From the NCBI GenBank assembly GCA_028716365.1, contig JAQUPZ010000007.1, forward strand, positions 186,001-250,000: a DNA stretch of 64,000 nt, read 5' to 3'. Origin of the DNA: Kiritimatiellia bacterium (GTDB taxonomy: Bacteria > Verrucomicrobiota > Kiritimatiellia > UBA8416 > YA12-FULL-48-11). Made by a program: the position numbers and the translations under genes. The stretch's first letter is position 1, and every line of letters begins with the position of its first letter. Positions 44,797 to 55,300 of this stretch are shown here, piece after piece. The notes under the pieces are model-generated. The model made no database searches, had not been told where the DNA came from, and worked only from the letters and a program-made list of their open reading frames with translations.

Positions 44797-44887
44797 TTGA
44801 GTTGGTGTTTCACTTTGATTGTAATTGATAAACGGTAAAAAATGATTATGGTTTATAACCATGTCACAAAAGTAATTTCTTTTAACC
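44797..44887 (+). repeat. Leader repeat, copy D
   Basis: Starts TTGAGTTGGTGTTTCACTT and ends with ATGTCACAAAAGTAATTTCTT. It matches copy E at 47413-47503 over most of its length, and its end matches the core of copies A to C. It lies between the BNR gene and the TIM-barrel gene and is untranslated apart from a possible four-codon frame (ATG TCA CAA AAG TAA). Confidence 0.65.
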
Positions 44888-44944
44888 TGATGTTTTAAAC
44901 GTTGGAGATTTACGAATTCGTATGACCAAGAAGGAGCAGAAATC

Positions 44945-45784
44945 ATGAAAAAAGGAATCAATCAATGGGCGTTCGGTGCTAAAAAGCTCAAGGATGTTTT
45001 CGCCATGGCAAAGCAGGCCGGTTATGACGGAGTGGAGGTGGTCATCGATGAAAAGGATGGCGAGATCAATTTAAATTCGACCAGGAAGGACATTGAAAAA
45101 ATCGTGACTACGGCCCAAAACGCTGGTGTGGAAATCAGCAGTCTGGCCACCGGCCTTTTCTGGTCATACTCTCTCACCAGCGACGACGACCAGGTGCGCA
45201 CCAAGGCCCGCGACATCGTCAAGAAGATGATTGATATCGCCTCCTGGCTGAAGGTGGACACCATCCTGGTGGTAGCCGGTGCGGTGGACGTGTTTTTTAT
45301 GCCTGATTTTAAAGTGGTGCCGTATGACAAAGTGTATGACCGGTCGTTGGCGGCGCTGCAGGAACTGGCGCCGGTGGCGGAAAAGGCCAGAGTGGCCATC
45401 GGGGTTGAGAACGTATGGAACAAGTTCCTCATGTCACCTTTGGAAATGAAAGGCTTTGTTGACGCTGTGGGCAGCCCATATGTGGGGGTCTATTTCGACG
45501 TGGGTAATGTGATCCCCTTCGGTTTCCCGGAACAGTGGATCCACATCCTGGATAAACGGATAAAAAAGGTGCATTTTAAAGATTACCGCCGGGCCGTGGG
45601 CACACTGGACGGGTTTGTCAATATTCTCTACGGCGATGTGGACTGGGCTGCGGTGATGCAGGCATTCACAGCGATTGGTTATACCAACTATGTGACTGCC
45701 GAGCTGTTTCCATCCAAGCAGCATCCAGAAAGTCTGATCTTTGAAACATCGACGGCTATGGATCAGATACTGGGACGGAGGTAA
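44945..45784 (+). CDS. TIM-barrel sugar phosphate isomerase/epimerase-like protein
   Basis: 279 residues, no signal peptide, so cytoplasmic. Belongs to the xylose isomerase-like TIM barrel (AP endonuclease 2) superfamily. Candidate metal ligands follow the family order: Glu in VAIGVENVWNKF, Asp in VGVYFDVGNV, His in KKVHFKDYR and Glu in YVTAELFP. Members isomerise or epimerise keto-sugars and inositol derivatives, which fits with the Gfo/Idh/MocA enzyme two genes upstream. AAGGAG lies before the ATG. Exact substrate unknown. Confidence 0.85.
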   Translation: MKKGINQWAFGAKKLKDVFAMAKQAGYDGVEVVIDEKDGEINLNSTRKDIEKIVTTAQNAGVEISSLATGLFWSYSLTSDDDQVRTKARDIVKKMIDIASWLKVDTILVVAGAVDVFFMPDFKVVPYDKVYDRSLAALQELAPVAEKARVAIGVENVWNKFLMSPLEMKGFVDAVGSPYVGVYFDVGNVIPFGFPEQWIHILDKRIKKVHFKDYRRAVGTLDGFVNILYGDVDWAAVMQAFTAIGYTNYVTAELFPSKQHPESLIFETSTAMDQILGRR

Positions 45785-45824
45785 ACAACATCATTACAAT
45801 GGATGTTTCCAGACCAATCTTAAT

Positions 45825-47405
45825 ATGAAACATAATATCAGTTTCTTTTATCTTTGCGTCATACTCGCCGCAACGAATGTTTCCGCGCAAAATTATGATT
45901 TACTCATCCGTGGCGGCCGTGTCGTGGATGGCGCAGGTAATCCGGCCTTTTTTGCCGATGTTGCGGTGAAGAACGGCCGGATCGTTGCCATTGGCAAGCT
46001 GACCGGCGACGCGAAGACGCTGGTGGATGCACGTGGCCTTGTGGTTACGCCGGGTTTTATTGATGTCCACACGCACGCCGAGGACGTTCTCAAACAGCCG
46101 CTGGCTGAAAACTATGTACGCATGGGTGTGACGACAGTCGTGGTGGGTAATTGCGGTGGCTCCAAACGCGATGTCGCCGAGTTTTTACGCCAGATACAGC
46201 AAACAAATATAGCCATCAACGTTGCCACCCTCATCGGTCACAACACCGTCCGCATAAAGGCGATGGGTGGTTCATTTGATCGGGCACCAACCGACGAGCA
46301 ACTGGCGCAGATGAAATTGCTCGTCGAACAAGCGATGAAGGACGGCGCGGTTGGGTTGTCCACGGGACTGATCTATCTGCCTGGTACATTCGCTAAAACC
46401 GACGAGATCATCACACTCGCCAAGGTGGTCGCGGCCTACGATGGTATTTATGTCAGCCACATCCGCAATGAAAGCACCAGAATCTACGAGGCGCTGGACG
46501 AACTGTTCCGTATCGCGCGCGAGGCCGGCATACGCGCCCATATTTCGCACATCAAGCTCACGGGCAAGAGTATGTGGGGTCAGACAGCCAAAGTACTTGG
46601 CGCCATTGAACGTGCGCGGGCCGATGGACTCGACATCACACAGGATCAATATGTCTATCCCGCATCAAGCACCGGTATCAGCCGGTTGATTCCCGAATCC
46701 GCGCGTGAAGGTGACTCCAGGAAGTTTGCTGATCGTCTCGCGGATCCACAGCAAAAGGCGCAGATCGTTGCTGAGATGAAGAAGTCTTTAAAAAGGCAGG
46801 GCTTCAAGAATTACGCTTACGTGATGATCGCTTCCTATGCTCATGCCCCGTCGTTGAACGGTTTGAATCTAATTGAGGCGACGCGTAAGACGCGCGGCAA
46901 GGATTCGCTCGGTGAACAGATTGAAATGATCCTCGATATTCATAAAAACGGCGGTGCCTCGGCTGTGTTCCATGGCATGAACGAGGACGACCTGCAGAAG
47001 TACCTCGTGCATCCGAACACGATGGTGGCGAGCGATAGCAGTGTAGCGGACTTTCAAAAAGGCGTACCTCATCCGCGTGGTTACGGCAACAACGCGCGTG
47101 TACTGGGCCGCTATGTCCGTGAACTGAAATTACTGCGACTTGAGGACGCAATTCGCCGCATGACGACGCTGCCGGCGGCAACGTTCATGATGAAGGACCG
47201 CGGCCAGCTTCGTGAAGGCGCATATGCTGACCTCGTTGTGTTTGATCCTGCGACGGTACAGGACAACGCAACGTTTCCCGACCCGCATCATTACGCCACC
47301 GGATTCAAACGCGTCTTTGTCAATGGCGTCGCCGTAATCGAAGACGACAAGCATACCGGTGCGCGTCCCGGCCAGCCCGTTAGGCCGGTAACCAATTCAT
47401 TTTGA
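45825..47405 (+). CDS. Exported D-aminoacylase/N-acyl-D-amino-acid deacylase-like amidohydrolase
   Basis: 526 residues. ATG at 45825 was chosen because a signal peptide follows (HNISFFYLCVILAATNVSAQ); an upstream in-frame ATG at 45741 overlaps the previous gene. The family pattern is YDLLIRGGRVVDGAGNP, GFIDVHTHAED with His82 and His84 as metal ligands, GVTTVVVGNCGGS, GAVGLSTGLIYLPG, and HISHIKLTGKSMWGQ. Composite amidohydrolases of this type deacylate N-acyl-D-amino acids, but exported versions may act on other amides. It lies 40 bp after the TIM-barrel gene. Confidence 0.88.
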   Translation: MKHNISFFYLCVILAATNVSAQNYDLLIRGGRVVDGAGNPAFFADVAVKNGRIVAIGKLTGDAKTLVDARGLVVTPGFIDVHTHAEDVLKQPLAENYVRMGVTTVVVGNCGGSKRDVAEFLRQIQQTNIAINVATLIGHNTVRIKAMGGSFDRAPTDEQLAQMKLLVEQAMKDGAVGLSTGLIYLPGTFAKTDEIITLAKVVAAYDGIYVSHIRNESTRIYEALDELFRIAREAGIRAHISHIKLTGKSMWGQTAKVLGAIERARADGLDITQDQYVYPASSTGISRLIPESAREGDSRKFADRLADPQQKAQIVAEMKKSLKRQGFKNYAYVMIASYAHAPSLNGLNLIEATRKTRGKDSLGEQIEMILDIHKNGGASAVFHGMNEDDLQKYLVHPNTMVASDSSVADFQKGVPHPRGYGNNARVLGRYVRELKLLRLEDAIRRMTTLPAATFMMKDRGQLREGAYADLVVFDPATVQDNATFPDPHHYATGFKRVFVNGVAVIEDDKHTGARPGQPVRPVTNSF

Positions 47406-47412
47406 CATCATG

Positions 47413-47503
47413 TTGAGTTGGTGTTTCACTTCGACTGTAGTTGTTAAATGGTAATAAAAGTTCTTGTGGTTTCTGCCCATGTCCAAAAGTAATTTCTTAT
47501 AAC
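47413..47503 (+). repeat. Leader repeat, copy E
   Basis: TTGAGTTGGTGTTTCACTT, then about 50 bp and CCATGTCCAAAAGTAATTTCTTAT. Closely related to copy D at 44797-44887. The gene that follows starts at 47522 behind an AGGAG site. In this copy the leader ATG opens a seven-codon frame. Confidence 0.65.
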
Positions 47504-47521
47504 GTTAACAGGAGATGCGTA

Positions 47522-49000
47522 ATGAATATTATACAACAAAACCCGATCACACGGCGTGAACTTCTCAAGGGCGCGGCCGGCATGTCGGCGTTGACGGTTT
47601 TCGGTACGCGACTTCTGACTGTACCGGCCGCATCGCCCGTGTTTCGGGCTGGAGCTGCGACCAGCAACATCACCCCGGACCTGGGCGGTGCTGTTATTGG
47701 CGGATTTGTGCCTTTTCCGGCGACCAATGTGCACGATGAACTACACGCGCGGTGTCTTGTTCTGGACGACGGAAAGACCAGGCTGGCTATCGTCGTTTGC
47801 GATTTACTGGGACTCAGCCGTTCGCTCAGCACCGATGCCCGTAAGCTCGTGGAAGAGGCGACTGGTATTCCACCTCAGCAGGTGTTGATTTGCGGCGTGC
47901 ATACCCATTCGGCCTGTAGTGTCTTGGAAGATCGTCCTCCCAAGAGCGATGAACCGTTGAAAGGTTATCAGGCCTTCGTGGCCCGGCGGATTGCCGATGG
48001 CGTGAAGTGCGCGGCGAATTTACTACGCCCGGCCGAACTGGCTTTTGTCACGGCCGAGGCCCCGGAGCATCTTTTCAACCGCCGCTGGTACATGAAGCCG
48101 GGGACCGTTCCGGTGAACCCATTCGGAATAATTGATAAGGTGAAGATGAATCCACCCGGCGGTAGTCCAGACCTGGTGGAGCCGGCTGGACCCACCGATC
48201 CGACCATCTCAATCCTTTCCTTACGCGAACCGCAGGGGCGACCGATTGCGGTCTTGGCAACTTATTCGCTGCACTACGTGGGCGGCGTGAAACACGGCGA
48301 TATTTCGGCTGACTACTACGGCATGTTCTGTCGTAACCTGGAGCGGCTCTTGAAGGCAGAGAACCAGGATCCGGCCTTCGTTGCCATGCTCGCCAATGGG
48401 ACCAGCGGCGATATCAATAACGTCAACTTTCTCCATCCTCGTCCCAAGCGCGAACCTTACGAGCAGATGCGCTTCGTGGCCCAGGATGTGGCCGACAAGG
48501 TATTCAAGGCGCTGGGCAAGGCCCAATACCGTGATCGTCTGACGCTGGCAGCCCGTTACCGGGAACTGCCTGTTGCCTACCGTCGTCCTATGCCCGAGCA
48601 GATGACTTGGGCGAAAGAGAAGCTGGCCAGCCCGGAAGAGAAGTCCGGCAAGACCGATCTTCCGCGGATTTACGCTTCCCGCATGCAGCGTTTGGCAAAG
48701 CAACCGGACATAACCCCGATCCCGTTACAAATCCTGCGGATCGGCGACGTGTGCATTGGAACCATGCCCAACGAGATCTTTTGCGAGATTGGTCTGGAGT
48801 TTCGTAAGCAAAGTCCGGTCAAGCCGGCATTTCTTATTTCGCTGGCCCACGGATACATTGGTTACTTACCGACACCACGACATTTTGAACTGGGTGGCTA
48901 CGAGACATGGATCGGCACCAACCAACTTGAGCCACAGGCCTCGGAGAAGATGATGGCCGCGCTGCTGGAGATGGCAGCCGAGACAAAAAGCCAGCCATAG
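47522..49000 (+). CDS. Neutral/alkaline ceramidase-like exported hydrolase
   Basis: 492 residues. ATG at 47522 follows AGGAG; an upstream in-frame start at 47441 lies in the leader repeat. The N-terminus TRRELLKGAAGMSALTVFG is Tat-like. The ceramidase N-terminal fold is suggested by FRAGAATSNITPDLG, HDELHARCLVLDDG, and the metal-site type sequence CGVHTHSACSV (His127 and His129). The C-terminal part has LANGTSGDINNVNF. Neutral ceramidases cut the amide of ceramide; bacterial relatives of this shorter type have uncertain substrates. It is the last gene of the block. Confidence 0.8.
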   Translation: MNIIQQNPITRRELLKGAAGMSALTVFGTRLLTVPAASPVFRAGAATSNITPDLGGAVIGGFVPFPATNVHDELHARCLVLDDGKTRLAIVVCDLLGLSRSLSTDARKLVEEATGIPPQQVLICGVHTHSACSVLEDRPPKSDEPLKGYQAFVARRIADGVKCAANLLRPAELAFVTAEAPEHLFNRRWYMKPGTVPVNPFGIIDKVKMNPPGGSPDLVEPAGPTDPTISILSLREPQGRPIAVLATYSLHYVGGVKHGDISADYYGMFCRNLERLLKAENQDPAFVAMLANGTSGDINNVNFLHPRPKREPYEQMRFVAQDVADKVFKALGKAQYRDRLTLAARYRELPVAYRRPMPEQMTWAKEKLASPEEKSGKTDLPRIYASRMQRLAKQPDITPIPLQILRIGDVCIGTMPNEIFCEIGLEFRKQSPVKPAFLISLAHGYIGYLPTPRHFELGGYETWIGTNQLEPQASEKMMAALLEMAAETKSQP

Positions 49001-49323
49001 GGTCTGCCGGCAAACTGTCAACTTGTACATCTGCTGACGACGATGTCAAAGGTATGATGACGGCGACCGTAAAGAACTTCATAACCAGCCCTTTATTGTT
49101 GTGAGTGTCATGATGCAGTTGGGGCTTTTTTTAGGCAAAAATTCCACACTAACGAACTTTAGTCAGCAAAACTTCAATTTTATCTTTAATAACTAAACGT
49201 TTTGCTATAGTATAAATCAATAGTGGGACAGTGGTTTTTCTTGGGAAACTGAGATTTCCTGTAGTTTAAATGTTTTACAGCAGGAAATCTGTGTATTTGT
49301 TGTTATCTGGTAATGGGGCCGGA
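49001..49323. other. Intergenic region before the second giant gene
   Basis: The first half carries a possible terminator (49087-49132); the second half is AT-rich with TATAGTATAAATC near 49206-49218, a plausible -10 region for the giant gene, but no convincing -35 is visible. No coding frame or repeat was recognised. Confidence 0.3.
49087..49132 (+). terminator. Weak candidate terminator after the ceramidase-like gene
   Basis: AGCCC at 49087-49091 can pair with GGGCT at 49122-49126, followed by a run of T (49126-49132). The stem is short and the loop about 30 nt, so this is only suggestive. Confidence 0.3.
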
Positions 49324-52300
49324 ATGAGAGAGATAAGCAAGCGAATACTTTTGTTTGTTATCATGGTTGTGTTTTTGCCGTTGTCCGGCTGGGCCACGAA
49401 TGGCGTATGGAATTCCAACGGTAGTTACAATTGGACCGATAGTGCCCGCTGGGTAAACGGTCAGATTGCCTATGGTACTGACGAGACAGCGGATTTTTCC
49501 CAGGTTGATATTGGTGCTACCAGGACTGTGACCCTGAACGGAAACCGTACGATTGGGACCGTCCATTTTGGCGATTTCATGTGGCCAGATCAAAATTGGG
49601 TTCTTCAACGTGCTGGCACCTTGACGCTTGATGTAACCAGCGGATTGCCGGTCATTAACATAGTGAACCGTACTACGACCATCACTGCTGTGATTGACGG
49701 TACAAAAGGGTTTGAGAAACAAGGTAACGGCACACTGGTTCTTGCTGCTACAAATCTTTTCACAGGTCCGGTGGTTTTACAGCGTGGTCAGACAACTCTT
49801 GATTTCAGTAACACCTTATCTCCCGTCAGTGACATTATTAACGCCGGCTCAACGTTGACCATGAACGGCTCCATTCTCAGGCTGCAGGGTGCTGGTACCG
49901 CTAATAATAGTCAGACTTTCAACGGCCTGGAGCTGAGCGATGGCCATAATGTGATAAGTCTCACCAATGGTTCCGGAGGAACAGTTACCCTCAATCTTGG
50001 AACAATCACTCGAAACACCGGCTTTGTGGATTTCTGTCCGCCGGCGCCGACTAAAGGATGTATAACCACGGTGACGCCGAATATGGAAGGGATACTCGGC
50101 TGTTATGCGACAATATATACAAATGACTGGGCGGCCAACAACGGTGCCAATACTATTGTCGTCTATACGGCATATGTGACCAATACTTTTATGCAGGGGT
50201 TTAATACGATAATAGCTACCAACTGTGCAATGACGAATGCGATAGTCAACAGCGTGCGGTTTAACAATAACGCAGCTTTAACGCTCACGCTCAGTGGAAC
50301 AAATACCATAGCTGCCGGTGGCATCATGTTTACGACCAATTCACCCCTTGCCTCGAGGATAGCAGGCGGCTGGTTGACATCGGGCACGAACGAACTGATA
50401 ATCATCGACAACCATAAATTTGATCGAAGAACCACCTCAGGCAACAACACCAACTTGGATACAATAATTACCGACAGGGGAACAACGTCAGTTGCGGTGA
50501 GGGTGGTGTCCTATACCAGCGCTCTTGGTTTGCAGAATGGGAGTGTGACCGCATTTGTGAGAACGAACAACACCTATTCCGGCGGTACTTACCTGTATGG
50601 CGGCGGCGTGTATTTCTATGGTGATGGCGCGCTGGGTAAAGTGCCTGTTTCACCGCAGACGAACATTACGGCAGTGAGCGGGATCAACTGGCTGAAGTCG
50701 GGAACGGCCAATAATACGTTGAGTGAAAATCGCATAATAAACATCAATACGAATGCATATCTTGTTATTCAAGATGCGAACAACAACAACTTTATAATCA
50801 ATGGTGAAATTACAGGGAGTGGTGTTCTCCTGGGTGCTTCATGGGTCAGCGGCACGTTAATATTGAATGGTTCGAATACCATGACTGGTACCATTGAGGC
50901 CAGCAATTATGGTCTGCGGCTTACGAATACGGCCAGCCTGCCTCCAACTGCGAATTTGCGATTGTCCGGAGCTGATGGGTCTATGGACATGGGGCTGGTG
51001 GAGATGAACGGAACATTCACGCGTGATCTCGGGTTCGGTTCCAACCAGGTGGCTTGGATAAGTACTTATTGGAGTAGTTCTTACCGTAGCGGCGGTTTTG
51101 CGGCTGTAGGTGGGCCATTGACGGTCAACATAGGAGGCCAGGGTTCAAATCTTGTCTGGGGTCAGAATTACTTCAATCCAGCTAACTATCTTACTCTTGG
51201 TAGTGTTAACAGCACTCATCCTGTTACCTGGATCAATCCCATAAACTTAAATGCTATTAATGGTAGCAGGCGTATTAGTGTACGTGGTACTGCCATTATG
51301 CAGGGACCTATTTCAGGGATTGATTGTCTATTGCTCAAGAATAATGTGGGTACGCTATTTCTGGCAGCCACAAATACTTACGGAGGCAATGCACGCGGTA
51401 CCCAGATTGAACAGGGTACATTGAATGTCAGTTTTGATGCTGCACTTGGCACAGCGCCGTCGGCGCCGGCAAATAACATTATTTTCCATTGGGGTTTTGG
51501 AGTCCTGCAGGCAGGTGCGGATTTTGTTCTTGGCAGTACACGCAACATTTATATGGGCGATTATCAGGGGACTATCTATTCCGGTACACTTGACTCGAGC
51601 AACTATGTGATGTCCATTGCAGGAGTTATTAACGGACAGGGTGGCTTGAGAAAGGCCGGCAGCGGGCAGGTTGTGTTATTGAATGATAATACGTATGCCG
51701 GGCCTACATTTGTCAGTAATGGAACATTGGTGGTCAATGGTTCTCTGGCTGACAGCTATGTGACTGCGACCAACACGGGTTTCCTCGGCGGGACCGGCGT
51801 GGTGAACGGGCCGGTGATTGTCTATTCAGGTTCTGGCCTGTTGCCGGGTGGTACCAACAGCGGCGGGACGCTGACACTGAACAATACCCTGGGCATGAAT
51901 TCCGGGGCCGTTTACGGTTGGCGATATGATTCGACTACTCCCGGCAGTGTTGCGGTTTTAAACCAGGTGACGTTTACCCCAGGCGGAACGTATACGCTGA
52001 GACTTTACAATCCTAGTGGGTTGGCTGAGCCGGTTGGTCAGCAGTTTGTGATCATGACTTGGCCTGCGAGTGTTGCTGATCCTGATACGAGTATTACCTG
52101 GAATATAGAGAAACCTGCCGGGGGTGGAGCAGAAGGCTGGTCCGTGCCGCAGGTTACCATGGACACGGTGACTGACCGGATACTTATTACCTTCCCAGCG
52201 GCTGGATTTCCGGCGGTGAATAATGGTGCTGGCGCGAGCAGTGTTCTCACCAATACGGCGGTATTGAACGGTAACTATACGGCCACGGGAGCGACGGCTG

Positions 52301-55300
52301 AGGTTTGCATATACTGGGGTACATCTGATGGGGGTACAAACAAGGCTAACTGGCAGTGGGTTTATACAAATGGTGTAACCGGCTGTGGCGCATTTTCAAA
52401 TGCTGTTTCGGATCTGTATTATGGCCTGCGTTACTATTACCGCTGTTATGCCTCTAATGTTGTGGGTGAATGCTGGAGTCCAGTCACCAGCAGTTTTATA
52501 ACGCTTGGACGATTTGTCGATGGTATTCGAGGTTCGATTTTCCTGCATAGTAGTCAGCCGTGGATGAGTGATCAACCTCTGGTTTTGGATGGTGCCGTGT
52601 ATAACATATCTTCAAACAGGGTATTTACGGGATTCCAGGCGGGGACTGTTCTTGCAATGGCTGAAGCGTCTCAGTGGAATGTGTTAGCCACCGGTACGAT
52701 CAATGGAACGTCATATGCTGTACCCAATGGCTGGTCCAATTTCCCGGCATTTCCATCGTACAACTATTTTGTCACTGCTTTCAGTGGTCAGTTTATTCCT
52801 CGGATGACCGGGATACACAATTTCAGGTGGAGCAATGACGATAAAGGAATGATGTACATAGATGTCAACGGTGATGGTGTTTTCCAGGTCAGTGAAGGAA
52901 GTGTGGCTGGTTATCCGTCCGGGGGTGGGGTAAACATTCAAAATCTGACGGCCGGTCAGCCGTACAATTTCATTTTCATGGCCCAGGAATGGGAAGGATC
53001 CGAGACATATAATTTTTATATTACTGAGCCGGGACAGCCTGAAGTACGTTTTGATACCACTCTGCAGGCGGGGATGTGGAGGTGCTGGCTTGACAGTGCC
53101 GGGATAAGTAACGATGTTCCTTCGAGTATTGGGACAACTTCTGCCGTGTTTAATGCGGTGTTGTCTTCTTCAGAGGCAGTGTCTGAAGTATGGGTGTACT
53201 GGGGACCGGCCGACTGTACGAATTACGTTTCTGTGTGGGCGAATTCGGCATATCTAGGTTCATTTACAAACGTTATCACCAATCTAAATTACACGGCGAC
53301 GGGGCTCATGCCTGATACTCCGTATTATGTTCGATTCAGCGCCACGAATGTTTTGTCCACGATGTGGAGTGATGTGAGGCCATTCAGGACGGTTTATGTG
53401 CCCTCGGTTGATGCTGGTCTGGCAAGTCCCTGCCGGACGAAGATAACATTCAGCGGGTATAACAAGGGCGAGACGTTGACGAATTTCCCTGCGCTGGTTG
53501 TGTTGAGTGAAAGTATCACCAATTTCCTGTACAGTCAGTTTGCTTCCGGTTCGGGTGCCGATCTGCGATTTACGGATGAAGCGCAGACGAACGAATTGAG
53601 TTACGAGATTGAGCAGTGGAATCCGGGCTGTTTTACCGGTTTACCGTCCGGTCTGGCGCTGTGGCTAAAGGCTGATGTTGGAGTTTTTTCAAATACCACC
53701 CAGGTAACCAATTGGCAGGACCAGTCAGGGTGGGGGCGTGATGCGAATGGTTCCCTGGGTGATCCGGTCGCTATTGCTAATGTGCTTGGCGGCAAGCCTG
53801 TAATCAGGTTTGACGGTAATGACGCTCTTTATACGACGTATAATTTTGACAGTCTGCAGCAGTATACTGTTTTTTCTGTTGCCCGGTATACCGGTCCGGA
53901 CACTTATGGACGTATCATAGCCTCTTATTCCGGCCGGAACTGGTTTATGGGTTACTATGGAGGTGGAGATGAATGTTTTTATGCACAAGGTTGGATGCAT
54001 CGGGGAGGTACTGCGAATACCAACTGGCATATTCATGCCGGTACAATGAACAACGATGCTAATCCAAAGGGTGATTTCTGGAAAGACGGCAGTTATATTA
54101 TGATGGGTAGCAGGACCGGCTCTTCCGACAACGATTACAAGCCGGGCCGTCTTGAACTTGGTGGTTATAATGGCAGCAGCTTGAACGAAATGGCGAAAGG
54201 TGACGTTGCCGAAGTGATCATTTATGATCGTGTTCTGACATCAAATGAGATTAACCAGGTTGGCGGTTATCTGTCGCAGAAGTACAGGTTGAACACGGCT
54301 TATTCGGCTACCACTGGGCAATCTTATGTCTGGGTGAAGGTGCCTGAATTTACGAACAACTGTGCCATCTGGGTGTGCTGGGGTAATAAGAACGCAACGG
54401 TTGCGCCTGCTTACACCATGAACGGATCTGTATGGTCAGAAGGATACCTGGGCGTATGGCATATGAACGGGACGAATCTGATGGATTCGTCATCAAATCA
54501 TTATAATGCCGTGGAATGGAATTGCCCTGTTATTTCAACTGGATTTGTTGGGTTGGCTCAGAATTTTTATTCGATTACCAATACCTATGTAGGTTTAGGA
54601 ACCATAAGGGTTGCGTCGGACATAAGTGTAGAAGCGTGGGCATATTCGACCAATTTCACCCAGAACGGCTTTATTCTTGGTAAGAATCCCGTGAATACGC
54701 GGTGGCAGTTGTTCTTTGAGGGGTCATTGTTGAAATGGAGAGCGACTGGCGGTGATGTGACTGTCGCGGTGCCTTCCAGCAACAAATGGCATTACCTTGC
54801 TGCGGTGCAGAGCGGGAATGAGGCGTCATTATATACTAATGGTGTACTGGGATCATCGGGCACGATTGGGGCGATAGCTGACGGAATCTCTTCTGTGGAT
54901 ATAGGGCGTTATAACAGCGGGTATTACTTTAACGGCATGCTTGACGAAATAAGGCTGTCCAGTGTTGTGCGTTCATCGAACTGGCTGTGGGCGAGCTGGA
55001 TGAACGTGGCATCAAACAATATCTTCAGTATCTGCCAGCCTGCTGTTGGGATAGTGAATTCCGAAGCGACTAACATTACGTCCACATCTGCGGTGTTGAA
55101 CGCGACGCTTTATACCACGGGCCTGGTAACTGATGTCGTGGTGTACTGGGGTACGAGTGACGGCGGGACCAATCCGGCAGCGTGGGCGAGCAGTAATCTT
55201 GTGGGTTCATTCACCAATATTCTTTCCACGAACATCAGCTGTACGGTGACAAGCCTGTTGTCCGGAGTTGATTATTACTTCACGTTCCGGGCGGTAAGCG

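Larger units (their letters stand above)
39213..49010. other. Putative catabolic island next to tRNA-Arg
   Basis: The six genes between the tRNA and the giant gene look richer in GC and use more C/G-ending codons than the housekeeping genes before them. All lie on one strand, most carry export signals, and they share repeated leader sequences. No integrase, transposase or direct repeat of the tRNA 3' end was seen in the window, so the insertion history is not shown, only suggested. Confidence 0.4.
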
